Counted from the first letter of the stretch, positions 1 to 4,923 are shown. The stretch: DNA of 5,431 bases from an uncultured Synergistia bacterium (GCA_937888925.1 CALARM010000343.1:1-5431); one strand, 5' to 3'. Made by a program: numbers and translations. Notes: generated by a model from the letters alone, not told the origin.

Positions 1-83
1 ACTAAAACCTTCCATAAAGTTCAGAAAAAATAAATTTATAAAGAAATCATATATCCTGTGCAGATATGACCTTTTTGCTCCCA

Positions 84-104
84 TTACGCGTAACGCGTAA
101 CGCG
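84..104. repeat. GC-rich heptamer tandem repeat (TAACGCG, three units)
   Basis: Three adjacent 7-bp units, TTACGCG then TAACGCG twice, lie 7 bp beyond the stop codon of the HEAT-repeat gene. Positions 84-90 and 94-100 also form a perfect 7-bp inverted repeat (TTACGCG, spacer TAA, CGCGTAA), so the tract can fold as a hairpin on either strand. It is far richer in G+C than its surroundings. No U-run follows it on the minus strand, so it is not a classical terminator for the HEAT gene. Its role is unknown. The remaining bases 1-83 show no gene I can support. Confidence 0.8.
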
Positions 105-110
105 TCACGA

Positions 111-1655
111 CTACACTTCTCTGAGTTCAACACTGCATTTGGGACAACTTATAGAGGTTTCTCCATCTCCTATAAGTACCGTTACAGCACAGTTATTACA
201 TATTATCCTGTTACACTGAGGACACATGCCAAATCTCATTACTTCTACCTTACCGAGCATATCAGTAGAAGCCTTTCTTGAAATCATCTTACCACATTTA
301 CCACATATAAAAGTTTCATCTTCTCTGGGAATTTTTCTGACATTATGAAACATTTTAATGGTAGAAGTAAAAAAGGTTGAAACCCTGTCTATAATACTTC
401 CGCTGAAAATGTAATTCGGTTTCAGACTCCGTTTTTTCTTTTTATGTATCAGTTTAACGGCAGACAGTGCAGTTTCTTTTATCTGTTCATCTTCATCTTT
501 AGTAAAAACCTCTATGGCCGGAAGTGCTTCAGTAGCTCTCATATAGCCGAGAGCCTGAATAGAAAGCCTTCTAACTCTTTTATCATAATTTGAAAGCTGT
601 TCCTGAAAGTATTCTATACCATTATCGCCTGTTTTATTCAGGATTCTTATTATTGTATCCTGAAATTTTACATCATCCTTATTTTCTTCCAGAGTAAACA
701 TTAAAGGAATTAACACATCATTACCCATTTCAGCAAGCTTTTCTTCCGATATGTCTCTGGAAAAATCTTTATTCTTTCGTAAAATACCGACCAGTAATTC
801 AAATGCACCGGTTCCGCCTATTTTGCTTATAGAAGTTATAATAATTTCTTTGGTTTTATTATCACAGTTCTGAAGTATTTTATTGAAAGGATGAAGGGCT
901 CTTTTATCTTTTATCTCTCCCAGGGCTTTAGCAGATGCTCTTACAACCTCTATTTTACCATCTTCAAGAGCACCAAGTAAATCTTCCACAGCAGCCAGAT
1001 TTTTAATACGGCCCAGGTAATCTGCCGAAGAAGCTCTCACATGCCAGCTACTATCTTTTAGCCCCTTTAAAAAAGGTTCTATTCCGATAACCAGCAAATT
1101 ATCTATCTCTTCAGAGGCCATGTTCTGAATATCCCAGCTTCTATCGTTCAAAGCTCTCAGAAGTATGGTTACAGCCTGAATATTACCAATTCTTCCGAGA
1201 AATTTTACAGCCTGTTTTCTGTCACTTTCCCTGGGACTGCTGAGTTCATCGGAAAGTTTATCAATTATCTCCTGAACTACACTATTTATCTTATCTACAG
1301 TCTTTCTTGCCACTGCCCTTACTTCCGGATCGTTATCAGTCTGAGCAAGATGTAACATAGGGGTTAAAGCTCTATAATCACCGAACTTTCCGAGAGCTTC
1401 TGCCGCAGCTTTCCTCATGCGACTGTAGTCATCATTGAGACAGGCTATAAGACTTTTTGCAGCCCGTTCATCCCCTATTTTTCCAAGGGCTTCTGCCGCT
1501 ATAGTTCTTACTGCCACATTATGATCAGAAAGAAGTGATGCAAGCGGTTCTACTGCATCAATGACTTTTTCATTTCCAAGGGTTCTTGCAGCAGATAATC
1601 TTACATATTCATCTTTACTGGATAAATCTTTTATGAGCTTATATGCTTCCAGCAT
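111..1655 (-). CDS. HEAT-repeat protein with C-terminal double zinc-binding domain
   Basis: This is a 514-residue soluble protein with no signal peptide or membrane segment. Residues about 1-125 carry tandem HEAT/PBS-lyase-like helix pairs with the typical core 'VRxxAAxALGxIGD' (around 18-28, 49-62, 80-93, 112-123). More diverged repeats follow (about 144-250 and 355-405). Such solenoids are known as protein-protein scaffolds. After a basic linker (HKKKKR, about 404-409), residues 451-507 hold four CxxC pairs (C451/C454, C478/C481, C486/C489, C504/C507). That spacing fits two zinc ions in a RING- or FYVE-like cross-brace, which is inference. I chose the ATG at 1655 because GGAGAG sits 6 bases before it. 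The longer frame opens at 1685, has no ribosome site and abuts the -10 box. The gene follows the recombinase stop by 45 bp with its own promoter, so it is probably an independent cellular gene. The partner is unknown. Confidence 0.9.
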   Translation of the reverse strand: MLEAYKLIKDLSSKDEYVRLSAARTLGNEKVIDAVEPLASLLSDHNVAVRTIAAEALGKIGDERAAKSLIACLNDDYSRMRKAAAEALGKFGDYRALTPMLHLAQTDNDPEVRAVARKTVDKINSVVQEIIDKLSDELSSPRESDRKQAVKFLGRIGNIQAVTILLRALNDRSWDIQNMASEEIDNLLVIGIEPFLKGLKDSSWHVRASSADYLGRIKNLAAVEDLLGALEDGKIEVVRASAKALGEIKDKRALHPFNKILQNCDNKTKEIIITSISKIGGTGAFELLVGILRKNKDFSRDISEEKLAEMGNDVLIPLMFTLEENKDDVKFQDTIIRILNKTGDNGIEYFQEQLSNYDKRVRRLSIQALGYMRATEALPAIEVFTKDEDEQIKETALSAVKLIHKKKKRSLKPNYIFSGSIIDRVSTFFTSTIKMFHNVRKIPREDETFICGKCGKMISRKASTDMLGKVEVMRFGMCPQCNRIICNNCAVTVLIGDGETSISCPKCSVELREV

Positions 1656-1661
1656 AACTTT

Positions 1662-1667
1662 CTCTCC
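1662..1667 (-). promoter_or_regulatory. Ribosome binding site GGAGAG deciding the HEAT gene start
   Basis: On the minus strand GGAGAG is followed by a 6-base spacer (AAAGTT) and ATG at 1655. The in-frame ATG at 1685 has only the promoter -10 sequence in front of it, so translation should begin at 1655. Confidence 0.8.
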
Positions 1668-1684
1668 AAACCAATTTTTTGACA

Positions 1685-1697
1685 TATTATAACATTT
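1685..1697. repeat. 13-bp direct repeat, copy 1 (possible attachment core)
   Basis: TATTATAACATTT is identical to the copy at 3160-3172. It lies between the recombinase stop and the HEAT ribosome site and contains the HEAT gene -10 box on the minus strand. Identity ends at both edges (A/T before it, C/T after it). Confidence 0.7.
1686..1694 (-). promoter_or_regulatory. Extended -10 promoter of the HEAT gene
   Basis: The minus strand reads TGTTATAAT, a perfect extended -10 element (TGn plus TATAAT), inside the gap between the recombinase stop and the HEAT gene. No good -35 lies 16-18 bases upstream, which is usual for extended -10 promoters. Transcription would begin near 1679, giving a leader of about 24 bases with the ribosome site. 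The -10 is part of the 13-bp repeat that flanks the recombinase. Confidence 0.65.
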
Positions 1698-1700
1698 CTA

Positions 1701-3131
1701 TTAATATAACTCGTAGCAAATTTTTTCGCCTTGATTTAGATGGAAAAACTCGATTGTTCCTTGTTTTTCCATAGGGTTTATTTGAATTTTTGTTATAATT
1801 TTCAAAAAATCTTTTAATTCTTCCTTTGTTAGCTTATTTATTATCTTGCTTATTTCTATTATTTTATCTGTATTATCTACTATTTTTTCTTTTTCTTCTA
1901 CTATAAGAGACTTCTCTATTATTATCTCTTCACGTGAAATATCCTCTAATTTCGCCTTAAAAAGTTCTGGATTTATCCCGCGTGCAATTGCGTTGATTAT
2001 ATTATTCTTTTCATTCCTGAGCGAATTCTGCCTCTGTTTTAATTGCTTTATTTTTTTATCCGGTTTCTTTTTTTCTCCCGGCAAAGTTATATTTTTTTTA
2101 AGTTCTTTTTTTATTATGTCAATTATTGTTTTTTCAAGTCTATCGGCAGGAAGGTGGACAGAGGGGCAGATATTTTTTGTGTTTTTTCCGCTACAGAGAT
2201 AATATCTATATTTCCCTGTATTTTTTCCTAAAATTTTACTTCCGCAAAGAGAGCAAATCAAAATACCTGACAAAAGGTAAAACTTATTATCTTTATTTTT
2301 TCCCCAGTTATCACTTCTTTTCCTTTGAGCCCTTTCGAAAAGTTCTTTTGAAATAATTGAAGGATAAAAATTTTCTTTTATTACTTCACCTTTTCCGTAA
2401 GAATATTCTCCCGTATATGCTCTATTCTTAAGAATTCTATATAAAGTTTGAAAACTCCAGAGGTCTCCTCCTTTTGAGGGCGGCAAAGTTTTGTTAAGAT
2501 AATTAAGAATTTCTTTAAGAAATATACCATCAGCAGCCATTTCAAAGATTTTCTTCACTATAGGCGCGGTAGCTTCTTCTATTTCTACTTGAGAATGGAA
2601 TTTATTATCCATCTCTATTTTTTTTATTTGATAGCCCATCGGAACTGAACCGCCAGGGAAATACCCTCTTTCTAAAATTTGTTTATGACCTTTCTTTACT
2701 TCTTTTGCCAAATTCAGAGAATAGAATTCAGAAACTACTTCCAGGATGCCGGAAATGAGTTTTCCGTAAAGGTCGTCTGTAAATGGTTCAGATATGGAAA
2801 CGAGATCTACTTTATATCTTCTTAAAAGTGCTTTGTAAGTTACAGCGTCGTCTCTATTCCGGGAAAATCTGTCCAGTTTATGAATTAGAATTACAGAGAA
2901 TTTCTTTAATTTCGCGTCGGAAATCATTCTCTGAAATTCCGGCCTCTGTGAGATTTTCCCCGACTCTCCCCTGTCTGTGTATATGTCTGTTACCTCCAGG
3001 TCTTTACTATCGGCAAAATCTTTACAGGCTTTTATTTGGGCCTGGATTGAATTTTCGACGTCTTGCAAAAATGAACTAACACGGCAGTACAAAACTGCCT
3101 TTTTTTTTATTCTTTGTTTTCCATTATCCAT
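1701..3131 (-). CDS. Large serine recombinase (site-specific integrase)
   Basis: This complete 476-residue protein cuts and rejoins DNA at attachment sites through a serine-DNA link. The N-terminal resolvase domain (about 11-155) has the active-site motif YCRVS with nucleophile S19 and R17, and the conserved KLDRFSRN with D87, R88 and R91. The recombinase domain (about 156-285) begins with the typical GGSVPMGY. A zinc ribbon follows (C293, C296, C313, C322), then a lysine-rich coiled coil (about 355-420) and a C-terminal tail. All domains are intact and the length fits the family (about 450-600), so it is probably active. The start at 3131 follows AAGGG at about 12-13 bases, a weakly spaced ribosome site. 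No terminator separates it from the HEAT gene, so read-through is likely. Substrate sites may be the flanking 13-bp repeats. Whether it belongs to a phage, a transposon or a lone element cannot be decided here. Confidence 0.97.
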   Translation of the reverse strand: MDNGKQRIKKKAVLYCRVSSFLQDVENSIQAQIKACKDFADSKDLEVTDIYTDRGESGKISQRPEFQRMISDAKLKKFSVILIHKLDRFSRNRDDAVTYKALLRRYKVDLVSISEPFTDDLYGKLISGILEVVSEFYSLNLAKEVKKGHKQILERGYFPGGSVPMGYQIKKIEMDNKFHSQVEIEEATAPIVKKIFEMAADGIFLKEILNYLNKTLPPSKGGDLWSFQTLYRILKNRAYTGEYSYGKGEVIKENFYPSIISKELFERAQRKRSDNWGKNKDNKFYLLSGILICSLCGSKILGKNTGKYRYYLCSGKNTKNICPSVHLPADRLEKTIIDIIKKELKKNITLPGEKKKPDKKIKQLKQRQNSLRNEKNNIINAIARGINPELFKAKLEDISREEIIIEKSLIVEEKEKIVDNTDKIIEISKIINKLTKEELKDFLKIITKIQINPMEKQGTIEFFHLNQGEKICYELY

Positions 3132-3159
3132 TGATTTAATAAGCCCTTTTTAAAAAAAT

Positions 3160-3172
3160 TATTATAACATTT
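3160..3172. repeat. 13-bp direct repeat, copy 2 (possible attachment core)
   Basis: TATTATAACATTT is identical to 1685-1697 and lies upstream of the recombinase start. It carries the recombinase -10 box on the minus strand. See the candidate element entry for the two readings of this pair. Confidence 0.7.
3161..3169 (-). promoter_or_regulatory. Extended -10 promoter of the recombinase gene
   Basis: The minus strand reads TGTTATAAT, a perfect extended -10, about 30 bases before the recombinase ATG. A start near 3154 would leave a leader of about 23 bases containing AAAAAGGG. No clear -35 is seen. Confidence 0.6.
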
Positions 3173-3198
3173 TAAACATAGTCCATGAGAAGAATGTT

Positions 3199-3240
3199 TT
3201 ATAAGGAAAATTGAGCATATATTACAGCAGTTTTCTTCAT
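3199..3240 (-). pseudogene. Possible 5' remnant of a second serine recombinase gene
   Basis: A 13-codon frame reads MKKTAVIYAQFSL and then TAA. It closely matches the usual opening of serine recombinases (KKxAVIYARFSS), including the tyrosine before and the serine at the nucleophile position. The catalytic Arg has become Gln (CAA, one change from CGA) and the next Ser has become Leu (TTA, one change from TCA). GGTGAA lies just before the ATG, and TGGTAAAAT, an extended -10-like site, is about 35 bases further up. No recombinase sequence continues downstream in any frame. The match is short, so chance cannot be excluded. If real, an older recombinase gene was cut off here, close to the 13-bp repeat. 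Confidence 0.4.
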
Positions 3241-3298
3241 AACTTCACCGGCTTTTGTTTTCTTTTTATTTTACCACAAATCTGATATGAAAGTATAT

Positions 3299-3332
3299 AA
3301 AAAAAAGCCCTGGGAGAAATCCCGGGGCCTTT
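3299..3332 (-). terminator. Strong intrinsic terminator (bidirectional hairpin)
   Basis: The arms AAAGCCCTGGGA and TCCCGGGGCCTTT enclose a GAAA loop on the plus strand, pairing with one G-U pair and one bulged base. On the minus strand the stem ends in GGGC followed by eight T, ideal for ending the small gene that stops at 3366. The plus strand also has a T-rich run after the stem, so it may block transcription from either side and insulate the recombinase promoter. Confidence 0.88.
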
Positions 3333-3349
3333 CTTTTTTTATTTGTACG

Positions 3350-3366
3350 ATTATTATCATAATAAT
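3350..3366. repeat. Perfect AT-rich palindrome at the end of the broken gene
   Basis: ATTATTAT and ATAATAAT form a perfect 8-bp inverted repeat around a single C. It overlaps the last base of the restored stop codon and lies 17 bp before the terminator. It could be a second weak hairpin in the 3' end of the transcript or simply part of AT-rich sequence. Confidence 0.5.
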
Positions 3367-3655
3367 TATTTTAGTTTACTATATTTTTCTATCCAGCAAG
3401 CAATATATTCAACGTCATATTTGTTTTCTAATGCTTCTAAGTAGCTAGCCTTTCCATAAGGACTTTCCTTTTTTCCATATAACTTTTAACTTTCTCAGCA
3501 AATTCTTGGGATACTACACAATTTAATTCAGGCATATCCTTTTTTTCATAATAAATATCAAAGAGGCCGGCCTTTTTTCTTTCTAAAACTTCAACTATTT
3601 TTGTATTTTCAATTTCTTTTATGTTTACCATCTCCCATTTTTCTTTTTTTAACAA
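3366..3655 (-). pseudogene. Small unknown gene broken by a one-base deletion
   Basis: The first frame runs from 3655 to a TAG at 3437 and ends in a non-protein-like tail (RKVLMERLAT). From about 3480 the -1 frame carries a convincing continuation, ESPYGKASYLEALENKYD then VEYIACWIEKYSKLK, to TAA at 3366-3368. Adding one A to the six-A run in ATGGAAAAAAGG joins them as MEKKESPYGK and gives a protein of up to 96 residues. The product is soluble, rich in Lys and Glu, and I do not recognise the family. The start is uncertain: TTG at 3655 has no ribosome site, and ATG at 3631 has GGGAG directly against it with no spacer. The gene has its own promoter and a terminator 30 bp downstream. Either this is a real frameshift or an error in a homopolymer. 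The run is not a canonical A AAA AAG slippery site in this frame. Confidence 0.8.
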
Positions 3656-3669
3656 GGAAATTTTATATA

Positions 3670-3675
3670 ATTATA
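3670..3675 (-). promoter_or_regulatory. -10 box of the broken small gene
   Basis: TATAAT on the minus strand lies 15 bases before the TTG at 3655 and about 39 before the ATG at 3631. No good -35 is seen in this AT-rich stretch. A transcription start near 3663 leaves almost no leader for the TTG start and a normal leader for the ATG. Confidence 0.45.
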
Positions 3676-3744
3676 CTTTACCTTATATAATATATTTTAA
3701 CATTTTTTATTTAAAAAATAAATGATGTATTTAACAATTAAATG

Positions 3745-3843
3745 ACAAATAAAATAGGTGAATTGCCTTTTTGGCATCTTCACCTGTTCTATTTAAGTTA
3801 ATAAAATTACATAGAATAGAATTTTATATTTTATTTTTCCGTC
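3745..3843 (-). ncRNA. Candidate small RNA, about 100 bases, minus strand
   Basis: The minus-strand promoter at 3850-3876 is followed by no convincing gene but by two stem-loops. The first pairs 3815-3821 with 3787-3793 (TTCTATT with AATAGAA, loop of 21). The second is a terminator-like hairpin at 3756-3785: a 7-bp outer stem AGGTGAA/TTCACCT and a 4-bp inner stem TGCC/GGCA around AAAAA, then ATTTTATTT. I do not recognise an RNA family. It could instead be the leader of the broken gene downstream, about 100 bases away. The ends are estimates. Confidence 0.4.
3756..3785 (-). terminator. Two-part hairpin with U-rich tail
   Basis: The outer stem is AGGTGAA (3756-3762) with TTCACCT (3779-3785). 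The inner stem is TGCC (3764-3767) with GGCA (3773-3776), joined by a small asymmetric internal loop. On the minus strand it is followed by ATTTTATTT, a moderate U-rich tail. On the plus strand the tail is poor. Confidence 0.5.
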
Positions 3844-3849
3844 TTTTAT

Positions 3850-3876
3850 ATTATATCTTTAAACATAAAAAGTCAA
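3850..3876 (-). promoter_or_regulatory. Minus-strand promoter of a divergent pair
   Basis: TTGACT (minus strand, 3871-3876) is a 5 of 6 match to the -35 consensus and is followed by TATAAT (3850-3855). The 15-base spacer is short. Its -35 is only 2 bp from the plus-strand -35-like site at 3879. Confidence 0.5.
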
Positions 3877-3878
3877 TT

Positions 3879-3907
3879 TTGCACTTGCTAAATGCCATTT
3901 TTATAAT
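3879..3907 (+). promoter_or_regulatory. Plus-strand promoter of a divergent pair
   Basis: TTGCAC (3879-3884) and TATAAT (3902-3907) are separated by exactly 17 bases. The -10 is perfect and the -35 shares only TTG with consensus. It fires away from the minus-strand promoter beside it. Confidence 0.45.
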
Positions 3908-3913
3908 ATTTTC

Positions 3914-4052
3914 TTTGATTTTTTTCACACTATTGATTTTATTGATTTTGTTTAACCTCTAATTACCAGCTCCTCCGGACTGACCAGGTTAGCAATTGCA
4001 AAAAATCACATAACCATCACATAAAGGAAAGCTGATTTTACACGGCTTTTTT
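3914..4052 (+). ncRNA. Candidate small RNA, about 140 bases, plus strand
   Basis: Between a plus-strand promoter (-10 at 3902-3907) and a terminator ending at 4052 there is no convincing reading frame. A GC-richer island at about 3966-3993 stands out from the AT-rich flanks. It is bracketed by TAACC (3953-3957) and GGTTA (3987-3991), which can pair. The family is unknown. The 3' end overlaps, antisense, only the region downstream of the 55-residue gene. The ends are estimates. Confidence 0.4.
4028..4052 (+). terminator. Intrinsic terminator, plus strand
   Basis: AAAGCTG (4028-4034) pairs with CGGCTTT (4043-4049), with one G-U pair and an 8-base loop, and six T follow from 4047. On the minus strand the same stem is followed by CCTTTAT, so it may also end the 55-residue gene 40 bp away. 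Confidence 0.65.
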
Positions 4053-4091
4053 AAACTTTTGTTTGTTCCGGATGCGGGAAGGAAATCATAA

Positions 4092-4259
4092 TCATATAAA
4101 CCGCTCTTCTAAATATGATATAAAATCCAGGGAGTTCATGGTGCTCATCATCTCTTCCTGAAAATAGTCATCAAGTTTTTTCAATTTATTTTCAGATTTC
4201 CTTACTTCCAGTTCTGGAGTCTCTTCCTCTTTTTCTTTCCCTTTCTCTTTTTCTGCCAT
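4092..4259 (-). CDS. Small charged protein of unknown function, 55 residues
   Basis: This short gene falls below common length cutoffs. The protein begins MAEKEKGKEKEEE, a disordered run of Lys and Glu, then has a probable amphipathic helix (KLKKLDDYFQEEMM) and ends in NSLDFISYLEERFI. It has no membrane segment or signal peptide. AAAGGA lies 8 bases before the ATG, and a promoter with TTTACA, an 18-base spacer and TATAAT lies about 50 bases upstream. These support a real gene. I do not recognise it. The tail 'FISYLEERFI' may be a short binding helix, as in small regulators or antitoxin-like partners, but nothing here proves that. A hairpin with U-rich tails lies downstream at 4028-4052. Confidence 0.78.
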   Translation of the reverse strand: MAEKEKGKEKEEETPELEVRKSENKLKKLDDYFQEEMMSTMNSLDFISYLEERFI

Positions 4260-4311
4260 ATGGCACGTCCTTTCTGTGGTTTATTTACCATTCGAAACAA
4301 GAATTTTATAT

Positions 4312-4341
4312 ATTATAACCCGTTAAAAATATTATTGTAAA
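4312..4341 (-). promoter_or_regulatory. Promoter of the 55-residue gene
   Basis: On the minus strand TTTACA (4336-4341, 5 of 6 to consensus) is followed by an 18-base spacer and TATAAT (4312-4317). Transcription would start near 4305, about 45 bases before the ATG. Confidence 0.7.
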
Positions 4342-4393
4342 AAAATTATAAAACTTTGTAAGTGAGCACTAAGGAGAGATAAAGATAATAACA

Positions 4394-4404
4394 GTAACGG
4401 TTAC
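4394..4404. repeat. Short palindrome GTAAC-G-GTTAC, possible operator
   Basis: A perfect 5-bp inverted repeat around one G lies in the otherwise featureless stretch 4342-4566. No repressor gene is seen near it. The same stretch holds a second inverted repeat, TAGTTC (4441-4446) with GAACTA (4470-4475), and a TATAAT at 4503-4508 without a good -35. I see no gene in these roughly 300 bases on either strand. Confidence 0.3.
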
Positions 4405-4554
4405 ATTTACAAAAGAAAGAAATTTACAATAAAGAAAAGATAGTTCTTTTGTTTATCAATAGTCCATTTGAACTATATCAGTGAAAAGTTGAAGGTACAT
4501 GATATAATTTTTTTAGAAGTTAAAAAAAATACACTATAACATATGGATTTGTTA

Positions 4555-4560
4555 TATAAT
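4555..4560 (+). promoter_or_regulatory. -10 box of the structured RNA
   Basis: TATAAT is placed 7 bases before the purine run that opens the structured RNA. No recognisable -35 lies 16-18 bases upstream, so the promoter may depend on an activator or be weak. Confidence 0.5.
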
Positions 4561-4566
4561 AAAGAG

Positions 4567-4625
4567 AGAGGGCACACCCCTGGCAGTCACCTTACAAGTC
4601 AGACAGCCGAGGTGGCCCTTTTTAA
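4567..4625 (+). ncRNA. Compact structured small RNA or leader attenuator
   Basis: Nearly all of the transcript pairs. The outer stem is GGGC (4570-4573), one bulged A, CACC (4575-4578) with GGTG and GCCC (4611-4618). The inner stem is GGC-A-GTC (4582-4588) with GAC-A-GCC (4602-4608), containing a single A-A mismatch. The loop at 4589-4601 is ACCTTACAAGTCA. Seven T follow directly at 4619-4625, as in a terminator. It is much richer in G+C than its flanks. It is either a free RNA of about 60 bases or an attenuator in the leader of the 62-residue gene that begins 70 bp downstream. I do not recognise the family. Confidence 0.65.
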
Positions 4626-4654
4626 TTCAAACTTTTTTAATTATTCTAATAATA

Positions 4655-4660
4655 TAATAT
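4655..4660 (+). promoter_or_regulatory. Possible -10 box of the 62-residue gene
   Basis: TATAAT lies 35 bases before the ATG, after the structured RNA. No good -35 is present. If it is used, the gene is independent of the RNA upstream. Confidence 0.35.
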
Positions 4661-4694
4661 CATAAAAAATTAAATAAAGAAAGGATTTGTGAAG

Positions 4695-4883
4695 ATGATT
4701 GAAAAGCTATCTTTTCTCGCATATGAGAAAATTAATTGTTTACTTGAAAAAATTCTTCCCATGGAAAAGAGAAATGAGGAAAGGAGGCAAGAATTAAAAA
4801 AATACGGGATGAGTTGTTTCTTTCTGGGTTACCAGTTTGCGAACCAAATAAAAGAGGGAGAAGGAGAAGTAAAAAATAATTGA
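4695..4883 (+). CDS. Small protein of unknown function, 62 residues
   Basis: The ATG at 4695 has AAAGGA ending 9 bases before it, a good distance. The in-frame GTG at 4689 is only 3 bases from that site and is less likely. The protein opens with a helix (MIEKLSFLAYEKINCLLEKI), has a charged middle (MEKRNEERRQELKK), then a more hydrophobic stretch (GMSCFFLGYQFANQI) and a Glu/Lys tail. No full membrane segment or known motif is seen, and I do not recognise the family. A clear terminator begins 15 bp after the TGA. Upstream is the structured RNA, which may control it by termination. No partner gene is adjacent on the same strand. Confidence 0.7.
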   Translation: MIEKLSFLAYEKINCLLEKILPMEKRNEERRQELKKYGMSCFFLGYQFANQIKEGEGEVKNN

Positions 4884-4897
4884 TATTACGCTTTTGT

Positions 4898-4923
4898 GTC
4901 CGGTAGTTTTATCGGACTTTTTT
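4898..4923 (+). terminator. Intrinsic terminator after the 62-residue gene
   Basis: GTCCGGTA (4898-4905) pairs with TATCGGAC (4910-4917) over 8 bp with one G-U pair and a GTTT loop, and six T follow. It works only on the plus strand. Confidence 0.88.

Larger units (their letters stand above)
1685..3172 (-). mobile_element. Candidate minimal serine-recombinase element bounded by 13-bp direct repeats
   Basis: The sequence TATTATAACATTT occurs at 1685-1697 and again at 3160-3172 in the same orientation. The only gene between the copies is the recombinase, whose stop is 3 bp from one copy and whose start is 28 bp from the other. Large serine recombinases normally sit at the edge of their element and leave short identical cores at both junctions, so this could be attL and attR of a recombinase-only element or remnant. 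The alternative is that both copies are simply sigma-A promoters with a shared extended -10, since TGTTATAAT accounts for 9 of the 13 bases. The true element may instead be larger and extend to the right. Confidence 0.35.

Noticed and set aside
1..108. Minus-strand frame open to the left edge, from GTG at 108 or ATG at 84
   Set aside because: Its first part is just the heptamer repeat read as codons, no ribosome site precedes the ATG, and the rest is AT-rich with no recognisable motif. It cannot be supported with 84-108 bases.
1846..2356. Several plus-strand frames across the recombinase gene
   Set aside because: They are antisense shadows of the intact recombinase with Phe-rich, low-complexity composition and no ribosome sites.
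3470..3490. Programmed -1 frameshifting in the broken small gene
   Set aside because: The reading frame divides the run as GAA AAA AGG, so the tandem-slip rule X XXY YYZ is not met. I saw no clear stimulatory hairpin just downstream. A plain deletion or sequencing error is simpler.
3697..3777. Minus-strand 26-codon frame beginning ATG CCA AAA AGG
   Set aside because: AGGTG is only about 3 bases from the ATG, the frame runs through the hairpin into AT-rich DNA, and composition looks like noise.
3771..3962. Plus-strand 63-residue hydrophobic frame resembling a membrane peptide
   Set aside because: It starts at a TTG inside the hairpin loop with no ribosome site, has no internal Met, and its hydrophobicity follows from T-rich DNA. 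It also overlaps a minus-strand promoter.
3966..3990. Minus-strand resemblance to the SRP RNA core (GGTCAG, TCCGGA, GGAG)
   Set aside because: The symmetric loop is incomplete, bases are missing from the tip, and the flanking arms do not pair as SRP RNA requires.
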